From Watersipora subatra (taxonomy: Eukaryota; Bryozoa; Gymnolaemata; Cheilostomatida; Watersiporidae), in NCBI RefSeq assembly GCF_963576615.1, contig NC_088712.1, positions 25,759,870-25,823,869 on the forward strand: a stretch of DNA of 64,000 nucleotides, in the 5' to 3' direction. A program made the position numbers and the translations under genes. A model generated the notes under the pieces. That model did no database searches. It was not told the origin of the DNA and saw only the letters and a program-made list of their open reading frames with translations. Shown here in pieces: positions 49,786 through 61,837 of this stretch (the first letter of the stretch is position 1; the number at the start of each line of letters is the position of its first letter).

Positions 49786-52700
49786 ATGGCCTTCTTATCG
49801 AGTCTTGTACTATTCATTCTCTTAGTTACTGCTTCAAACGCTCGTCTCGTCGGGTTGAATGAAAAAGGTCAAGAATTGTTTCAATTACGACAAAGTATCT
49901 ACGCAGCTCGTGAACTTTTGCAGAATGAGTGTCCGACTTTCTTAACACTTAATCATGGAATTTTTGATGACAGCGCATTTCCGTTTCATCTTGAAGTCAC
50001 TACCACGTTTCATAGCAAACTGCTTGACAGCTTGGCTGAGTGCCTGGCGGGTCGAACTACAGCTAAGAACATGACGACCCAGACTCCATTAAACCAAAGT
50101 CCAGCAGCAGATGAAGTGCCTTCAACACCATTAACAAGTCAACAGTTGTTAACAGAGCAGCGTACAACCGAACAAACTGTGACAAGGGAGATGCCGCTAC
50201 CCCAAGGTAAAAATGTGATATAACCATAATCAAGTGTGTATAGCAATGGTGCCTTTGTACTGAGAGACTGTTGTACACTTGTACCTATCTTAACATCAAC
50301 TATAATTGAACTATTTTACATAAGTATTTTGTTGAAAGTTTTTTAAACTTTGAAACTGGTGAAAAAACTAAACGAATTCTTATGCAAAGTTTGTCATTAT
50401 TTTTGACTCATCTCCTCAAAAAGTAGACATTGTAAACCTTTTATTGCTAAATGAGCAATAATTGAAGTAAATTTAAGAAACTTTGATGGATTGATCTTAA
50501 TAATACTAATAATCAATCTATTAGTTCCCATTTATTGTCTTTAAAAGTAAAAAATAGAAAAAAAATGAATCGTTTACCTTACATAAATTAAATGTTTCTC
50601 TATTCTGATCTGTAGAAAGCAATTTGTCAGATATATTTTAACCATTGCGCTACCATGAGCCCCATAGTATGGCTTGGCAAAGAGTTTGTGTGTGGTCAAG
50701 AGCGATCAGGTGTGGTTTAGTAAGCATCCTACAAACCTATTTGGATTGCTGAGTAGCTAATTAACTACCCATCATATGTGTACTTGAGCAAAAGAAAACA
50801 ATTATGTGCTTGTGGTGAACCAATAGAAACAATGTTTAGGCCTACCACCTATCCAAAAGAGAGTAATTCTTTCCAAAAAATTATTTTTTCTATTTCATTT
50901 TCTTCTTGAGCAGTCGGTTAAACGCATACAAGTGCGAGGGTTCCACTACATACAGGTCTATGGATTTTGAGTTACTTTTATCGAAAAATAGTACTAATGA
51001 GAAAGATTTTTGTTTCTATAATAAAAATAATAGTTTTGTTAGCTTTTATTATATTAATAAGTCATTTGACTTGAAAATGCTCACAGTTGTAGGTAAAGGG
51101 GTCAAAAAGTGTCTGAGCCCTTTTTTGAATTACATTTGTGGGCTTTTTATGGTGTCAGCTGATGTATAATTTTATGCTGGTTAGTTTGACATTAAAGTAT
51201 TTTCACTTACGAAGTGGTTCAAAGGTTATGACAACTTATGCCCACCCTTGTCAAATGTGAGGTTTTTCCACATTTGCTTTTATGTGCCGGTAAATATATT
51301 AATTTTGTAGCAAAAAATTTAATTAAAATAACATAATTTTTTTGTTAATACAGATTGTCAAGAGCTGTATGACCAAGGGAATAGATGTTCCGGAGTTTAT
51401 CAAGTCAACCCACCACATACAGATAGTGAACCATTTCCTGTCTGGTGTGACTTTTTTGATGGCCGAGGGTGGACTGTGTTTCAAAAAAGAGTAAATGGAT
51501 CAGTCAGTTTTAATAAAAATTGGACAGATTACCAGGCAGGATTTGGTGAGATAGCTGGAGAATATTGGTTGGGCAAGTAGAAAACTATGTTTTGCGATAA
51601 AACTTTTTAACACCTTACATTTTATTTCCTGTTTGAAAATCTCTTAAACAAGTTTATTGTTAATGTATCTACAAATTCTATAATAATGTAAGTGCATCAA
51701 ACTGCAAGCTTTTGTCCTACCAAAATTACTAACAGAAAAAAATTAACTTTTATACCTAAATGCTAGATGTTTTTTAGACAAACACAAAACCATATTATCA
51801 TAATGAATTTTGTGTTGTTGCAGTAATAAATGTCCAAACTGGTCCTATGATATGATCTGGCAATTATTTAAATCCGCTTCCACAATGCACCAGTTGTGTC
51901 TATACTACATATGAATTATCAGAATTAAACATAAAAATAGTTTATCTCTGTAAAAATTTGTCATGTATGAAGTAGTTTAGAGCTGACAATGCAGCGTATT
52001 TCAATTTCTGAAGTACTACCTTGCTGTATTTACTTGTTTGTTTACATAGACAAGTTGTTAAAGTATTGTACTATTGCTTTGTAACTTCAAAACATTATTT
52101 TTTTTCATATATTTACCTCCTTTGTTAAGGTTGTGATGGCGATAGTGTGAAATTTCAATAGATTTACCTGCCTACAAGTGGCAACAAAAGCATTATTAGA
52201 TATTAGAAAGCTATTTAACTCTCTTTTCTTTCCTTTTTTTACATCTTATGGAAACTTTTCAGGTTTAGATAAAATTCATCTTTTGACCAGATCAAACACC
52301 AAACTGTCCATTTTCCTCCGAGCAGCTAATGGAACTACTGAGTCTGGAGTCTGGCCGAGTTTTCAAATAAATGGTTTGGCAGATGGCTACAAATTAACTG
52401 TAAGTATTTACATTGCATTAGATAATATCAACTTTACTGATTCAGCCAAAATTTTAAACCTTCAATGTATGTTAATATTGTAAATATTTTCTTAAGAAGC
52501 TACAAAAGTTAGTCTGAATTACAATTTTTCCAAAAAATATTGATTACTTAATTAATTTGAAGAAGTTGCTTTTACATTAAAATGCCTATCTCAGTTCATT
52601 TTTACTCAAAGTTCTACAATCTAGTAATACCACTAATCATATATCTAAATACTATTATTTTTCCTTTAAATAATTGAGGCACATTAAATTTGGTCTCAAA

Positions 52701-55423
52701 GGGAAACTAAATTTAATGTGACACTTTATATCATTTCATTAAACTGGTAAATGAGGAGTTGTCTTTTTCTGACTGATTTGCCTAAACAGTAATTTTTGAA
52801 GAAATTTTTCAATTAAGTTTTAAAGAAAAGATGAGAAAATATGAAATAATAAGAACTCGCTTTAGAAGTTTGGACTTCTTAGGCTAAAAATAAAATGCTT
52901 CACAGATTTGTGGCTTCAAGACATTGATACTGAAAATAACTGAAAAAGTTTAAACTAAAATTTTAGATTTCTTTTCGGAGTGATTCAGATTTGGACACAA
53001 TTTAGATTATAATCTGTTGATGTCCTTAGATATGGCTATTATTGCATAACTGTAAATGACTAAGCAGTTTGTTAAATTTTTTTCAAATAAACTTTCACAG
53101 TTTGCATAAATTAGAAGGAATATAGATAATATGTATTAATTTGTTATTGTCTATATAGCATATAGCCTAGATATGTATAAACCATGATGATAGTAGCATG
53201 TCTTTAGATTACTACCTCAATTAGAGTTTAGCGATATTTGAATGTGGTAATCTAAACAAAATTCATGATAGAGAAACAGACATGTGTACTCATTAAGAGA
53301 CAGTTTTCACTTATCTTCACTAACAGATAAGTGATGATGGATATCGTGGAAGTTTAGACAGCTTTAAACTGGTCTACTACCATAATGGTATGAAATTCAG
53401 TACTCCTGATCGGGATCAAGACCTCAGCTCAAGCAACTGTGCTCAAAGGTATCAAGGTGAGTCTGTTTTTGCAAAAGATTTATCAGTTCTTCACAAACTC
53501 TTTTTGTGTCGTATTCAAGCATTCGGTGTTGCTTCTAAGGACTCTCTTATTGCTGTTTGTCAACGGAAAATTTTTATGTATATATCTGTATATATATATT
53601 TAAAATAGTTTGTAATCATTTATTTAATGTTGAAAATTTATCCACCGTAACTCTTAGATACATAAATCTGCTTTAAGGAGTTTTTCCTCAAAGTAATTGT
53701 GTAGCATATCATATTGATCATTTTTGACATATCATATTGAAAGAAAATAACAATAACTCATGAACTTAAGCTTTTGATGACCAGAGTCTAGATCTATAGC
53801 ACAATGTTTCTATACTTCTGCTATGATATATATGACTAGAAAGTAGGAATACTCAGCTGACATAGAAGTCAGTCTCTTTAGTTACCATATTTGATTACGT
53901 AAAAGTTGCTTTTCTGCATGAGACGTATTCCAAGCTCAGTAGGTCATCAATTAAAAATTTACATGGATTTTTTGCATTCACAGTAGGTTATTACAGAATA
54001 AAAAAGTTACTCAATTTGAATGAATATGGGAACTATTTGGAGAAAGAAATACGATTCATACAGAAACTTTACCATTAAAACAAGTAGAAAAAAAATGAAA
54101 TGCTAAGCATCACAAGAAGCCAACATAAACATAAAAAACCAAGTCATCTAATTTTACTGGTCAAACCAAAAAAATTCATCATCACTATCACTATAACGTG
54201 ATAACTCACCATTTTCATTGTCATGATATCGTGATTTTTTTTCATATCTTAATTAATTTTAATTTAGCTGCCAAACCAGTATCCAATGTTTCAGTAGGAG
54301 AAGGCCACAAATAACTCATTTACAATCACCGCTTTGAAATTTTCAATTTTAACAAAAGGCCTGTTGGCAAATTTGTATTTTGCCAACAGATTCTGACAAT
54401 CTTGTCAATAAGATTCTGGAAAAGTTATCATGGCCATTTTTCGTAACCATGATCACAGTGTTAACATCTAGTGCATAATGATGTTATCGCGATTATGTTT
54501 CTAAATACAACAGTTTCAGACCCTAGAGTTTTAGTCTAGATAAATACATATATGGGACATATTCATGTCAAAACTCTGCAAAAAATCTTTGAAGGCTTTA
54601 TGATTTATGCGGGATTTATGGACATAAAACACCTTGACATTTTAAGACAGTTTTTTTGAATAGAAAATTATATTTTGTAGACTGTCAGATCTAGTATGTA
54701 ACCAAATATTCACAACTACTGGCATAGGGAACTTTAGGCAGTTTCTATAAAAAAAACCACTGGGAAACTCCAGATTAAAATGTGTTTAAAATTGGTGGGA
54801 AAATTGGCAGAACTATTATGCTGTAATACGGAATCTACCTTGTTGGCTAAAAAAAGGCATAATAGTATCTTGTAGGCTTTAAAAGGTATATTGACATGCT
54901 TTGTCTGTATGCATGTCTTTAAGGGTTAGCAGAAGTGGGGTTTGTCTGCTTCAATGGATATGTTACCAACATGACTTTTTAACTCTCCATAACACCGAAG
55001 TAAATTGTGCTCAGCAGAGTGAGAATAGACAAATTATATTTAGCTCACTGTAATTCAGTGCATAGACACTGAAAACAAGCATTACAATGATTTGTAAGGT
55101 GCTAAAGGAAGTACCTAGAAGGTTCACTGTAACTACAATTATAATACACCGAAAACTTGAAAAAAAAACAATGGTAATCATTTAGAACTTAAAATTTTTT
55201 TTTTACTTTTTTTCAGTACATAGGCAAATCAGAACTTCAGCGTGTTCTATCATAACACATTTTGAATGATAATTCTATATCTATTTGTTGTATTGTAGCT
55301 GGCTGGTGGTTTAATAACTGCCAATACGTCTTACTGAATGCATTAGAGGAGAATCAAATCGAGTGGTATAACCCACATGGCAGATATTTCGTTGAATCTG
55401 TGATGAGAGTCACCAGAGATTGA
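49786..55423 (+). CDS. secreted fibrinogen-related domain (FReD) protein, 5 exons
   Basis: Predicted lectin-like secreted protein of 343 residues. Invertebrate FReD proteins typically bind acetylated sugars or microbial surfaces outside the cell; binding here is inferred. Exons: 49786-50206, 51354-51572, 52263-52399, 53327-53456, 55299-55423; junction phases 1, 1, 0 and 1 all keep frame, ending at TGA. The ATG at 49786 is the first in frame and opens a signal peptide (residues 1-19, core LVLFILLV, cut after SNA). Residues 20-90 look partly helical with Cys49 and Cys86; 91-140 is a Thr/Gln-rich stalk. The FReD is 141-343: DCQELYDQG (C142), PVWCDF (C172), GRGWTVFQKR, EYWLGLDKIHLLT, HNGMKFSTPDRDQD (calcium loop D287/D289/D291), NCA (C297) and GWWFNNC (C310). 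Cys152 looks unpaired. NxS/T sites are at N95, N188, N196 and N236. The C-terminus after NNC is short and lacks the usual WKG..YSL segment. Exon 2 needs a GC donor. Confidence 0.92.
50207..51353 (+). other. FReD intron 1
   Basis: GT-AG intron, phase 1: donor CAAG|GTAAAAATG, acceptor TTAATACAG|ATTGTC. Without splicing the frame stops 5 codons after the donor. It holds an 87-codon open frame (50906-51166) with no recognisable domain, not counted as an exon. Its first ~200 bp is conserved in the pseudogene; the rest is deleted there. Confidence 0.9.
51569..51580 (+). other. GC splice donor of FReD exon 2
   Basis: The conserved FReD sequence EYWLG|LDKIH requires joining TTGG (ending 51572) to GTTTAGAT (starting 52263). 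The intron would then begin GCAAGT, the classic strong form of the minor GC-AG donor. No GT donor in the correct phase is present, and read-through meets TAG two codons later. Confidence 0.8.
51573..52262 (+). other. FReD intron 2 (GC-AG)
   Basis: Phase 1 intron with acceptor ACTTTTCAG|GTTTAGAT. The 3' half is conserved before the pseudogene's exon 3 (from about 62465). No other gene or repeat is recognised inside. Confidence 0.8.
52400..53326 (+). other. FReD intron 3
   Basis: Phase 0 GT-AG intron: donor ACT|GTAAGTATT, acceptor TTCACTAACAG|ATAAGT. It is conserved along its whole length in the pseudogene (62809-63753). It contains an imperfect inverted pair ACATTAAATTTGGT / AAATTTAATGTGACA (52681-52725) present in both copies. 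Confidence 0.9.
53457..55298 (+). other. FReD intron 4
   Basis: Phase 1 GT-AG intron: donor CAAG|GTGAGTC, acceptor TTGTATTGTAG|CTGGC. The longest intron (1.84 kb). AT-rich, no gene recognised inside; the start is conserved at the window edge in the pseudogene (63881 onward). Confidence 0.9.
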
Positions 55424-55470
55424 ATATTACATTGAATCTGTGATGAGAGTCACCAGAGATCGAATAATTC
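55391..55470 (+). repeat. 40-bp tandem duplication of the FReD stop region
   Basis: TTGAATCTGTGATGAGAGTC plus ACCAGAGAT occurs twice, at 55392 and 55432. The first copy encodes the last residues (ESVMRVTRD) and is followed by TGA; in the second the TGA has become CGA. Only the first copy is translated. Confidence 0.95.
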
Positions 55471-55597
55471 ACCCTTTCGTACAGTAAATAGTTCAACCTT
55501 CAGAAGAGAGTCAATACCACTGGGCACAGTACATCACAGACCATGAAGTTTGCCTCCTCTAATAAGATTACAGTAATCAAATGCCTTCTGCTATTCA

Positions 55598-55603
55598 ATT
55601 AAA
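55598..55603 (+). terminator. possible poly(A) signal of the FReD gene
   Basis: ATTAAA, a common variant of AATAAA, lies about 175 bp after the stop. No canonical AATAAA is seen closer. Weak evidence. Confidence 0.3.
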
Positions 55604-56344
55604 TACATGTACTTATAGATAGTGATACTATTAAAAAATATCTTTAATTTGTTGAATGTGGAATGTTATGGAATGTTGTTATGCTTATCTTGTGAAAATG
55701 AGATAAATTCCTTTTGCTTTCAACCGTTCAATTGATAAAGCAGTTAGCTCGATATCAATTACAATTGCTACATCAGATTCATCATTATTGTAGTAATGTT
55801 TTCAATACTTGAGCTAGATAATATTTTGCATTTTATTACTCAAAGTAGGTATAGTTAATTGTGCTGCTATTTGAGTTCTTGTGTGCCATATTCTTACTTA
55901 TAGAATATTTGGAGCTCTTGTGTGCCATGTTATTACTTATTACTGATATTGTAGAATTTCTGGAGATTTTAGCAATTATTCTGATGTTTCAATCTGAATA
56001 TTTTATTATGAAGTTTTACGATATTCTGTTATAAACTGCTGAATGAGGTATATGATCAAATACATGTATTTTAGGTAATAGTGAAAATTGGAGCATCGCT
56101 AGTCCTTTTTAATTACCTTAATTCAAACTTGTTCATACACTTTCACATATATTGTCTACTAACCATCAACATGCACATGTATGGTTTAGTGAAATAGCAC
56201 GAGGTCATTAGCCAACACATAGGTTTCATGAAAACTTAAAAGCCCACATGTTACCACATAGTCATAAAATCTATGTTCATTTTCACATGTTAATTGAAAG
56301 AGCTAAGGAGGCAAACTCAAATATATATATACAATAATGTGTTT
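55604..56344. other. no recognisable gene
   Basis: AT-rich spacer between the FReD gene and segment C. It contains a small duplicated phrase (TTCTTGTGTGCCATATTCTT at 55876 and a near copy at 55917). No reading frame of note. Confidence 0.45.
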
Positions 56345-59265
56345 TAATAAACTCGTACTATAATAAAGACATGTAACCAGCTATATGGTATACACCAGTT
56401 ATACAGTATAAACCAGTTATACAGTATACTGCAGCTATACAGTATACACCAGCTATACATTATACACCAGTTTTACGGTATACACCTGCTATGCATTATA
56501 CTCCAGCCATACAAATAAATTTATTTCACAAAGAACGTGACTGTTCTAATCTATTGTCAAATGACTGTAGTTATTTTTCTTATTGGTTAGAACTAACAAT
56601 AGTCTATGTTTGGTTCATCTCACAATAATGAAATATGAACTTATTTGTAGTAGTTCCGACCTTTCGCACAACCTATTTATCGACAATGTTTTTTACCAAA
56701 TTTTTTTTACCAAACAAATTCCTCTGCAAAGCAACTAATGCTTTGTTATTTTCATGCGCTTAAATAATACTAATTCTGAAAATTTGAAACAATTTTTAAG
56801 CTGTTATATCATTCATGTCTAATCTACAAGACATTTTAGGTACATATTTAAGACTTTGACACTTAAGCTTGAAAAACACAGTTACAAATGAGCAGAATAC
56901 AGTCGTTGCCTTTTGGTATTTATAAGTATACAAAGTATGGGTGGCTGTACTATGTACATAAGGTTATGCATATTTATGAACTACATATTACTGTGCCTTT
57001 TGTTCATTGATTTACCCCTAAAAGTTTAATGAGCCAATTCAATAAAACCTTGTTGTTATTAACGATATAACTGAAGGGAACTAGAAGGTGACCATTACCA
57101 AACATTATAATTACCAGATGTTTGTAATGGCTTTGATAACAGAAACATGCTAGTGCATAGCTAGCTTATTATTAATATAACTGTTTGATTATGCATGTAG
57201 TGCTGAATAAGCATTCATTAAAACTGGATTATGCATGAGGCAATCCAGTTATCATAAGATATCAAAAACAAAGATATTTTAGATTGTTTACATCTCCAAG
57301 TTTTACCAAGAAATGTTACAGCTAATTCTACTCAGTTTATTTACAGTTAATTGAATGGTTGCCTATATTGGTTTAAATTCATGATCAACTTAACTTTGTA
57401 AATGTTTCTGCCAAACATTTTTTAACTAGATATAAAAGTTAAGGTTATAGCAGGCAATTTTTTTGCTGTATTACCTAAATGTAATTGAGTATTGTAGAGA
57501 AAGAGTTGACATATTTTTTCAAGAAAACTTTTGAAAAATTAAAGCTGTTGATTTTATTCCTTTTAAATATGTAAAGGAGGTTAGCAATAGATGTTATACA
57601 TATTTGTACCCTATGTGGGGGCGGTTAGCATAATTTATTGTGGGAGATCCCACAAGGCATGCAAATCAAATATTCTAATTGTTTTGTAAAGAATTTTGTC
57701 AATAAACGAGCAAACCATGGCAACCTTTTTAGCTAGCTGTGGTTTTTTTCTATTTATTGGGTAAAACTAAAAATATCATTTATATTTGTATTGTCTTCTA
57801 ATTCTAACACATCAACTCTATTGTAAGATTAATTGTTTTCTGCTACCTTTGTTTTTTCAGATTCTTCGGCCAATTTGTAACTCACCACAAGAAGAAATAT
57901 CTATGAAATTCCAATATTAGATGCCTAGAAATCTGCTCTTTTTCTCAACTATGCGAGCATTTTGAGAGCTCATATTACAGAGATGTTTGACAATATTTCT
58001 GTGTCTCCTGTAACATGCATCTGTCAGCCATTTGTATGCTCTATTTGATTAGATGGTTGATGAGTTGCTGATCTTTCTAAAATCATCAAGCATGAGGAAG
58101 TTTTCAAAGTTATTTTTTGTTCGTAGAATAATATTATAGCCATATCGTATTGTAATTTCTTCCTCCCTTCTGACATTTATGATTTTATCCTGACATTTGG
58201 CATATTTGTTTCAGCTATGCGACTAAAACTATTAGATCATTTACAAAATATGTATTTTTTCCTTCATGTCTATTTGGCTGCAGAGTATGATCCTTTCACG
58301 CTTGTGGCCTGTTTGCTAGTTTTTCATGCGTCTGTCTTTCAGAATCTTCCAATTATTTGTATTTAGCAAGTGGCAAATATGATTCATTATGAAGTTTTCA
58401 ATGTGAGTGTCAGTCTGTCAGCCCCACACTGTTATGTCAGTCCACACATGTTATAAAATAACAGCCTGAACTGCAAAACAACTATAATATTTCATCATGA
58501 AATCATTTAAGCGATGCTCATTGTGAACATGTAAAAGCATGTTAGTATTAGGATATAATTTTTGCATAACAAATATAGCATGAAGAAGCTGTTAATCATC
58601 TGTTTAACTGCGTTACACGAGTTCTAGAGGTATGATTCTGCATTAAGTGCGTATAGCCCAGCATTTTATCTACCAAATTTTATCTCTGATTTCTTTAGCC
58701 CATTTCAAAAAATGTATAGTTTCAATAATAATATAACGGATAAAACCTAAAGCATGAACTAAGTTTTTACAGCCTTGTTTGTGCGATCAATAACAGAAAG
58801 AAGCCATTTTATAATTTACACAAACCTAAATTATAAGTCTTTTACCAAAGCCTCTTTGACTTTTTTGCAAGATCTTATAGAGACCAATGTCTGTGTTTGG
58901 TTCAGCATGAAGTGTTGAACGTTGTAGTAAGTGTAAAAATCATCATATTTTGACTTTTCCTTGCAGCTGAAGATCCTACTTAAACATGATATCAATTTTT
59001 GTTTCATGTTTTTGTAGTTTACCTCAAGTTAAATTTTTTTTAAATTAAACAAGTTGATTTTAAAGTAGAACCAAAGTTACAAATGTTGCACTGAACTGTC
59101 AACCTTAAATATTGGCTTTTATATTTGGTTAAAATTTGAATGTTTTCATTCTCATGCAACAGGTCATAAAACTTCAGGTTTTGTTGGAACTTTAATGCTA
59201 GAGTTACAGGAAGATTATTCGTTGGTGTAAACTAAATAGTATATAGATGGTAAACCAATGTTTTG
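56345..59265 (+). repeat. segmental repeat copy C
   Basis: Collinear with B from about 46150 to 48105 and with A from 38755 to 42990, keeping the A-type right end (ATTCTCATGC...AAATAGTATATAGATG) and lacking the hAT element. Shared blocks include GGATTATGCATGAGGCAATCCA, TTTGACAATATTTCT and ACATGTTATAAAATAAC. It lies between the FReD gene and its pseudogene. Confidence 0.8.
56375..56515 (+). repeat. 18-bp minisatellite, about 7 diverged units
   Basis: Units related to CCAGTTATACAGTATACA with more variation (CCAGCTATACATTATACA, CCTGCTATGCATTATACT), homologous to the array at 46176-46374. Confidence 0.9.
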
Positions 59266-61009
59266 GGCATCTCTGAAGAGTAATGGGCAATCACAAACTA
59301 CTAGCTTATATTATATTTATTCCAGATGATTTAGCTTTTAGTAGATTGCTTCAAAAGTTATACATACCTGCATAGAGGTTTTAAAAAGCAGACTCATTAA
59401 AATTATTTTAGGATATTAAATGTATTTCCTTTCCATTGCCTGTCATGAATCAACTTTTGTTTTACTAAAATAGACTATTTGGAACAAATTTGCTTTCTAT
59501 AAGACAACAAAACCGACATATGAGACACTGATCATACATGCATTACTTTATTAGTTATTTGCTCAGTAGCACATCGCAGCTGTCTCGTTTCTCTAGTATC
59601 AATTGGCTGCTGAGAACTCATGCTGCAAATAGAAGCTCTATTTCGTTGGCTGTCAAGGAAACAAGACAAGAGAAGATGAAGGAACGAACTCCTACATAGA
59701 AGTTAGAAAAGTCATGACTTACATAATAGCAAGTAACAATATTGATCTGATGTTTAGATAGTGCTTGTTTGGTAGATCTCTTTTGCTGCAGTCTTGAAAT
59801 TTTCATCATTTAGATTCATGCTGATTGACATTGTCATTGTATGAGTAAACTCTTTATTTCTATAGTTAGCAGTAATTCCCTGTTTGATTTCAGAGATGCC
59901 ATTCTGATGTACTAAAGAGCATAAAACAATTTGTTTGTTAATTTTGTGGGGACAAACTACGATATCAAAGTTTGATTGTATTCAATTGTTTTTGTGATCA
60001 TCCTTAATTATTCCAGTGGTGACTTCTCTGTGTGGTTCCATAAAATATGTTATTAGTGACTTTGTATCTGCTTATTGTAACACTTGAAGTTACACTATCA
60101 AGTGTCTATCAGCCTTTGTATTGACCAACCTTATATGACTAGTACTTATAAAAAGATCAATTTGATTGTCTGAGGAATACCAATTGGTCGCTTTTCAAAA
60201 CTTACTAAAGTATTTTAAAAAGCTGAGTTTTGAAATCTCTTCAACCTTAATTACAACAAAAAAATTACATGCATACTAAAAATTGATGCCATACTGATAC
60301 AGAATATTAAATAGATAGAGAAGTGAAACTTCTCGGAGTAGCTATTGCAGATGTACAGCCCATTAGTTCTCTTTATATAGTTCCCTTATATCAAACCTTT
60401 GAGATGTGGGGTGTTGGGTAGTCAGCTTTTGTTTTTATTCGTTAAAGTTTAGATTGCATACAAAAAATGTCTGCATTTTATTTGCCTGTCATAGATTGTC
60501 TTCCACATATCAAACAGTCAATTCTTATGTTTTTGATTGTTATGACTGCGATGTTGGTGCTAGGAGCAAAAAATACAACTTGATAATGCAAATATTATTC
60601 TTACCCTTGTCAACTGTTAAACTGTTTCTGAGCTGTATTTTAGATGTCTACTTCTTCCAGACATATTCAGTAAAATGAGTGGCTGTCTGCTGCCTAATAT
60701 TGTAAAATATTTAAGCTTTAAAGTTTTTAAACTGTCTTATTTAGTCACCACCTTGTTGGCAATGATTGTATATAATGGAGAAAGTTTTATATAGGTTAAA
60801 CCTGCAAACAACTATTGCCAACATAAATAAAACATTCAAATGACAAGACACAATAGATCTATTTTATACTTTCAAAGCTTACACTTTTTTTTTTAAGATA
60901 TCAGTTTGCTATATGAGCTTTTTACAAACAATCCATGGTGATCATTATATATAAAACTTTAAAACTATTACGTTTCTGAGCTGGTCATCCCTTACATTCT
61001 TTCTCGCTA
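59266..61009. other. no recognisable gene
   Basis: AT-rich spacer. A 90-codon frame (60406-60675) without a convincing start and a 63-codon minus-strand frame (59618-59809) have no recognisable domain. Confidence 0.45.
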
Positions 61010-61837
61010 CAAGTTACAGTCATTGTTTGTTTAATAACCTTACTGATGATAATAAACTGAACTAAAATATGGATGTAAAACTATATCTCTGTTTATTAGA
61101 GTGGAATAAGAGCAACATACCATATATCCCCACATATAAGCCTATCTTGAATATAAACTGGCCCTAAAAAGGCAGCCTTAATCTAAGGAAAATCATTGAA
61201 ATCTGCGTATAAACTGACACTGTAAATCATAACATGTTACACATACCTATTAAAACAGATTCTGCAAAAATAGTGCATATTGTGCCCGCTCATTACAAAT
61301 TGTTTACTATTAGTAAGTTGTTATTTAATTAGCAAGTCAGGTTTCTTTTAATTGAAAGACTACAGTCACTGATTATGGTTGAGCCATTAAAAACCCGTTT
61401 ACATCTCACGCTGTTGTTAGTTTTGCAATGCAAAAATGTATTGGTGAAATTGAGTTAGTAAAAGTGTGAGTTGTTGATGATGAAATTAAGCTAACATAAT
61501 TTTTTTCTGTTTGCTTTCATGTAGAGTAGAAGTACGTTTAAGCTAAATTCCTTATAATGATGAACTATTTTTGCATTTTTGAATCGGCATAAATGCAGTG
61601 ATATACAGTACTTATAGTTTTCTGACTTTCAAATTTTGATGCATTTGATATGCTGAGATAAACATAAACTAAGCTTTTAGACAAGTCAGAACTGTTTTTA
61701 ACGCCAATGCAATGCTAAAATACAAGTTGTGCTTGGTACTAGGTCCTAAACTTTGTGGGCGTTAATAAGGTTACCAAGGAACCTATATTAGTGATTCTCA
61801 ATGACTGGTATCTTCAGTCTGTGCCAAGCTTCACAAA
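61010..61837 (+). repeat. duplicated 5' flank of the FReD pseudogene
   Basis: Aligns with 48150-48420 and then, after a gap of about 800 bp relative to the gene copy, with 49230-49785. It shows that the duplication included the upstream region. Confidence 0.85.

Noticed and set aside
50906..51169. 87-codon frame inside FReD intron 1
   Set aside because: No recognisable domain, no splice sites placing it in the transcript, and exon 1 joins exon 2 directly in the right phase.
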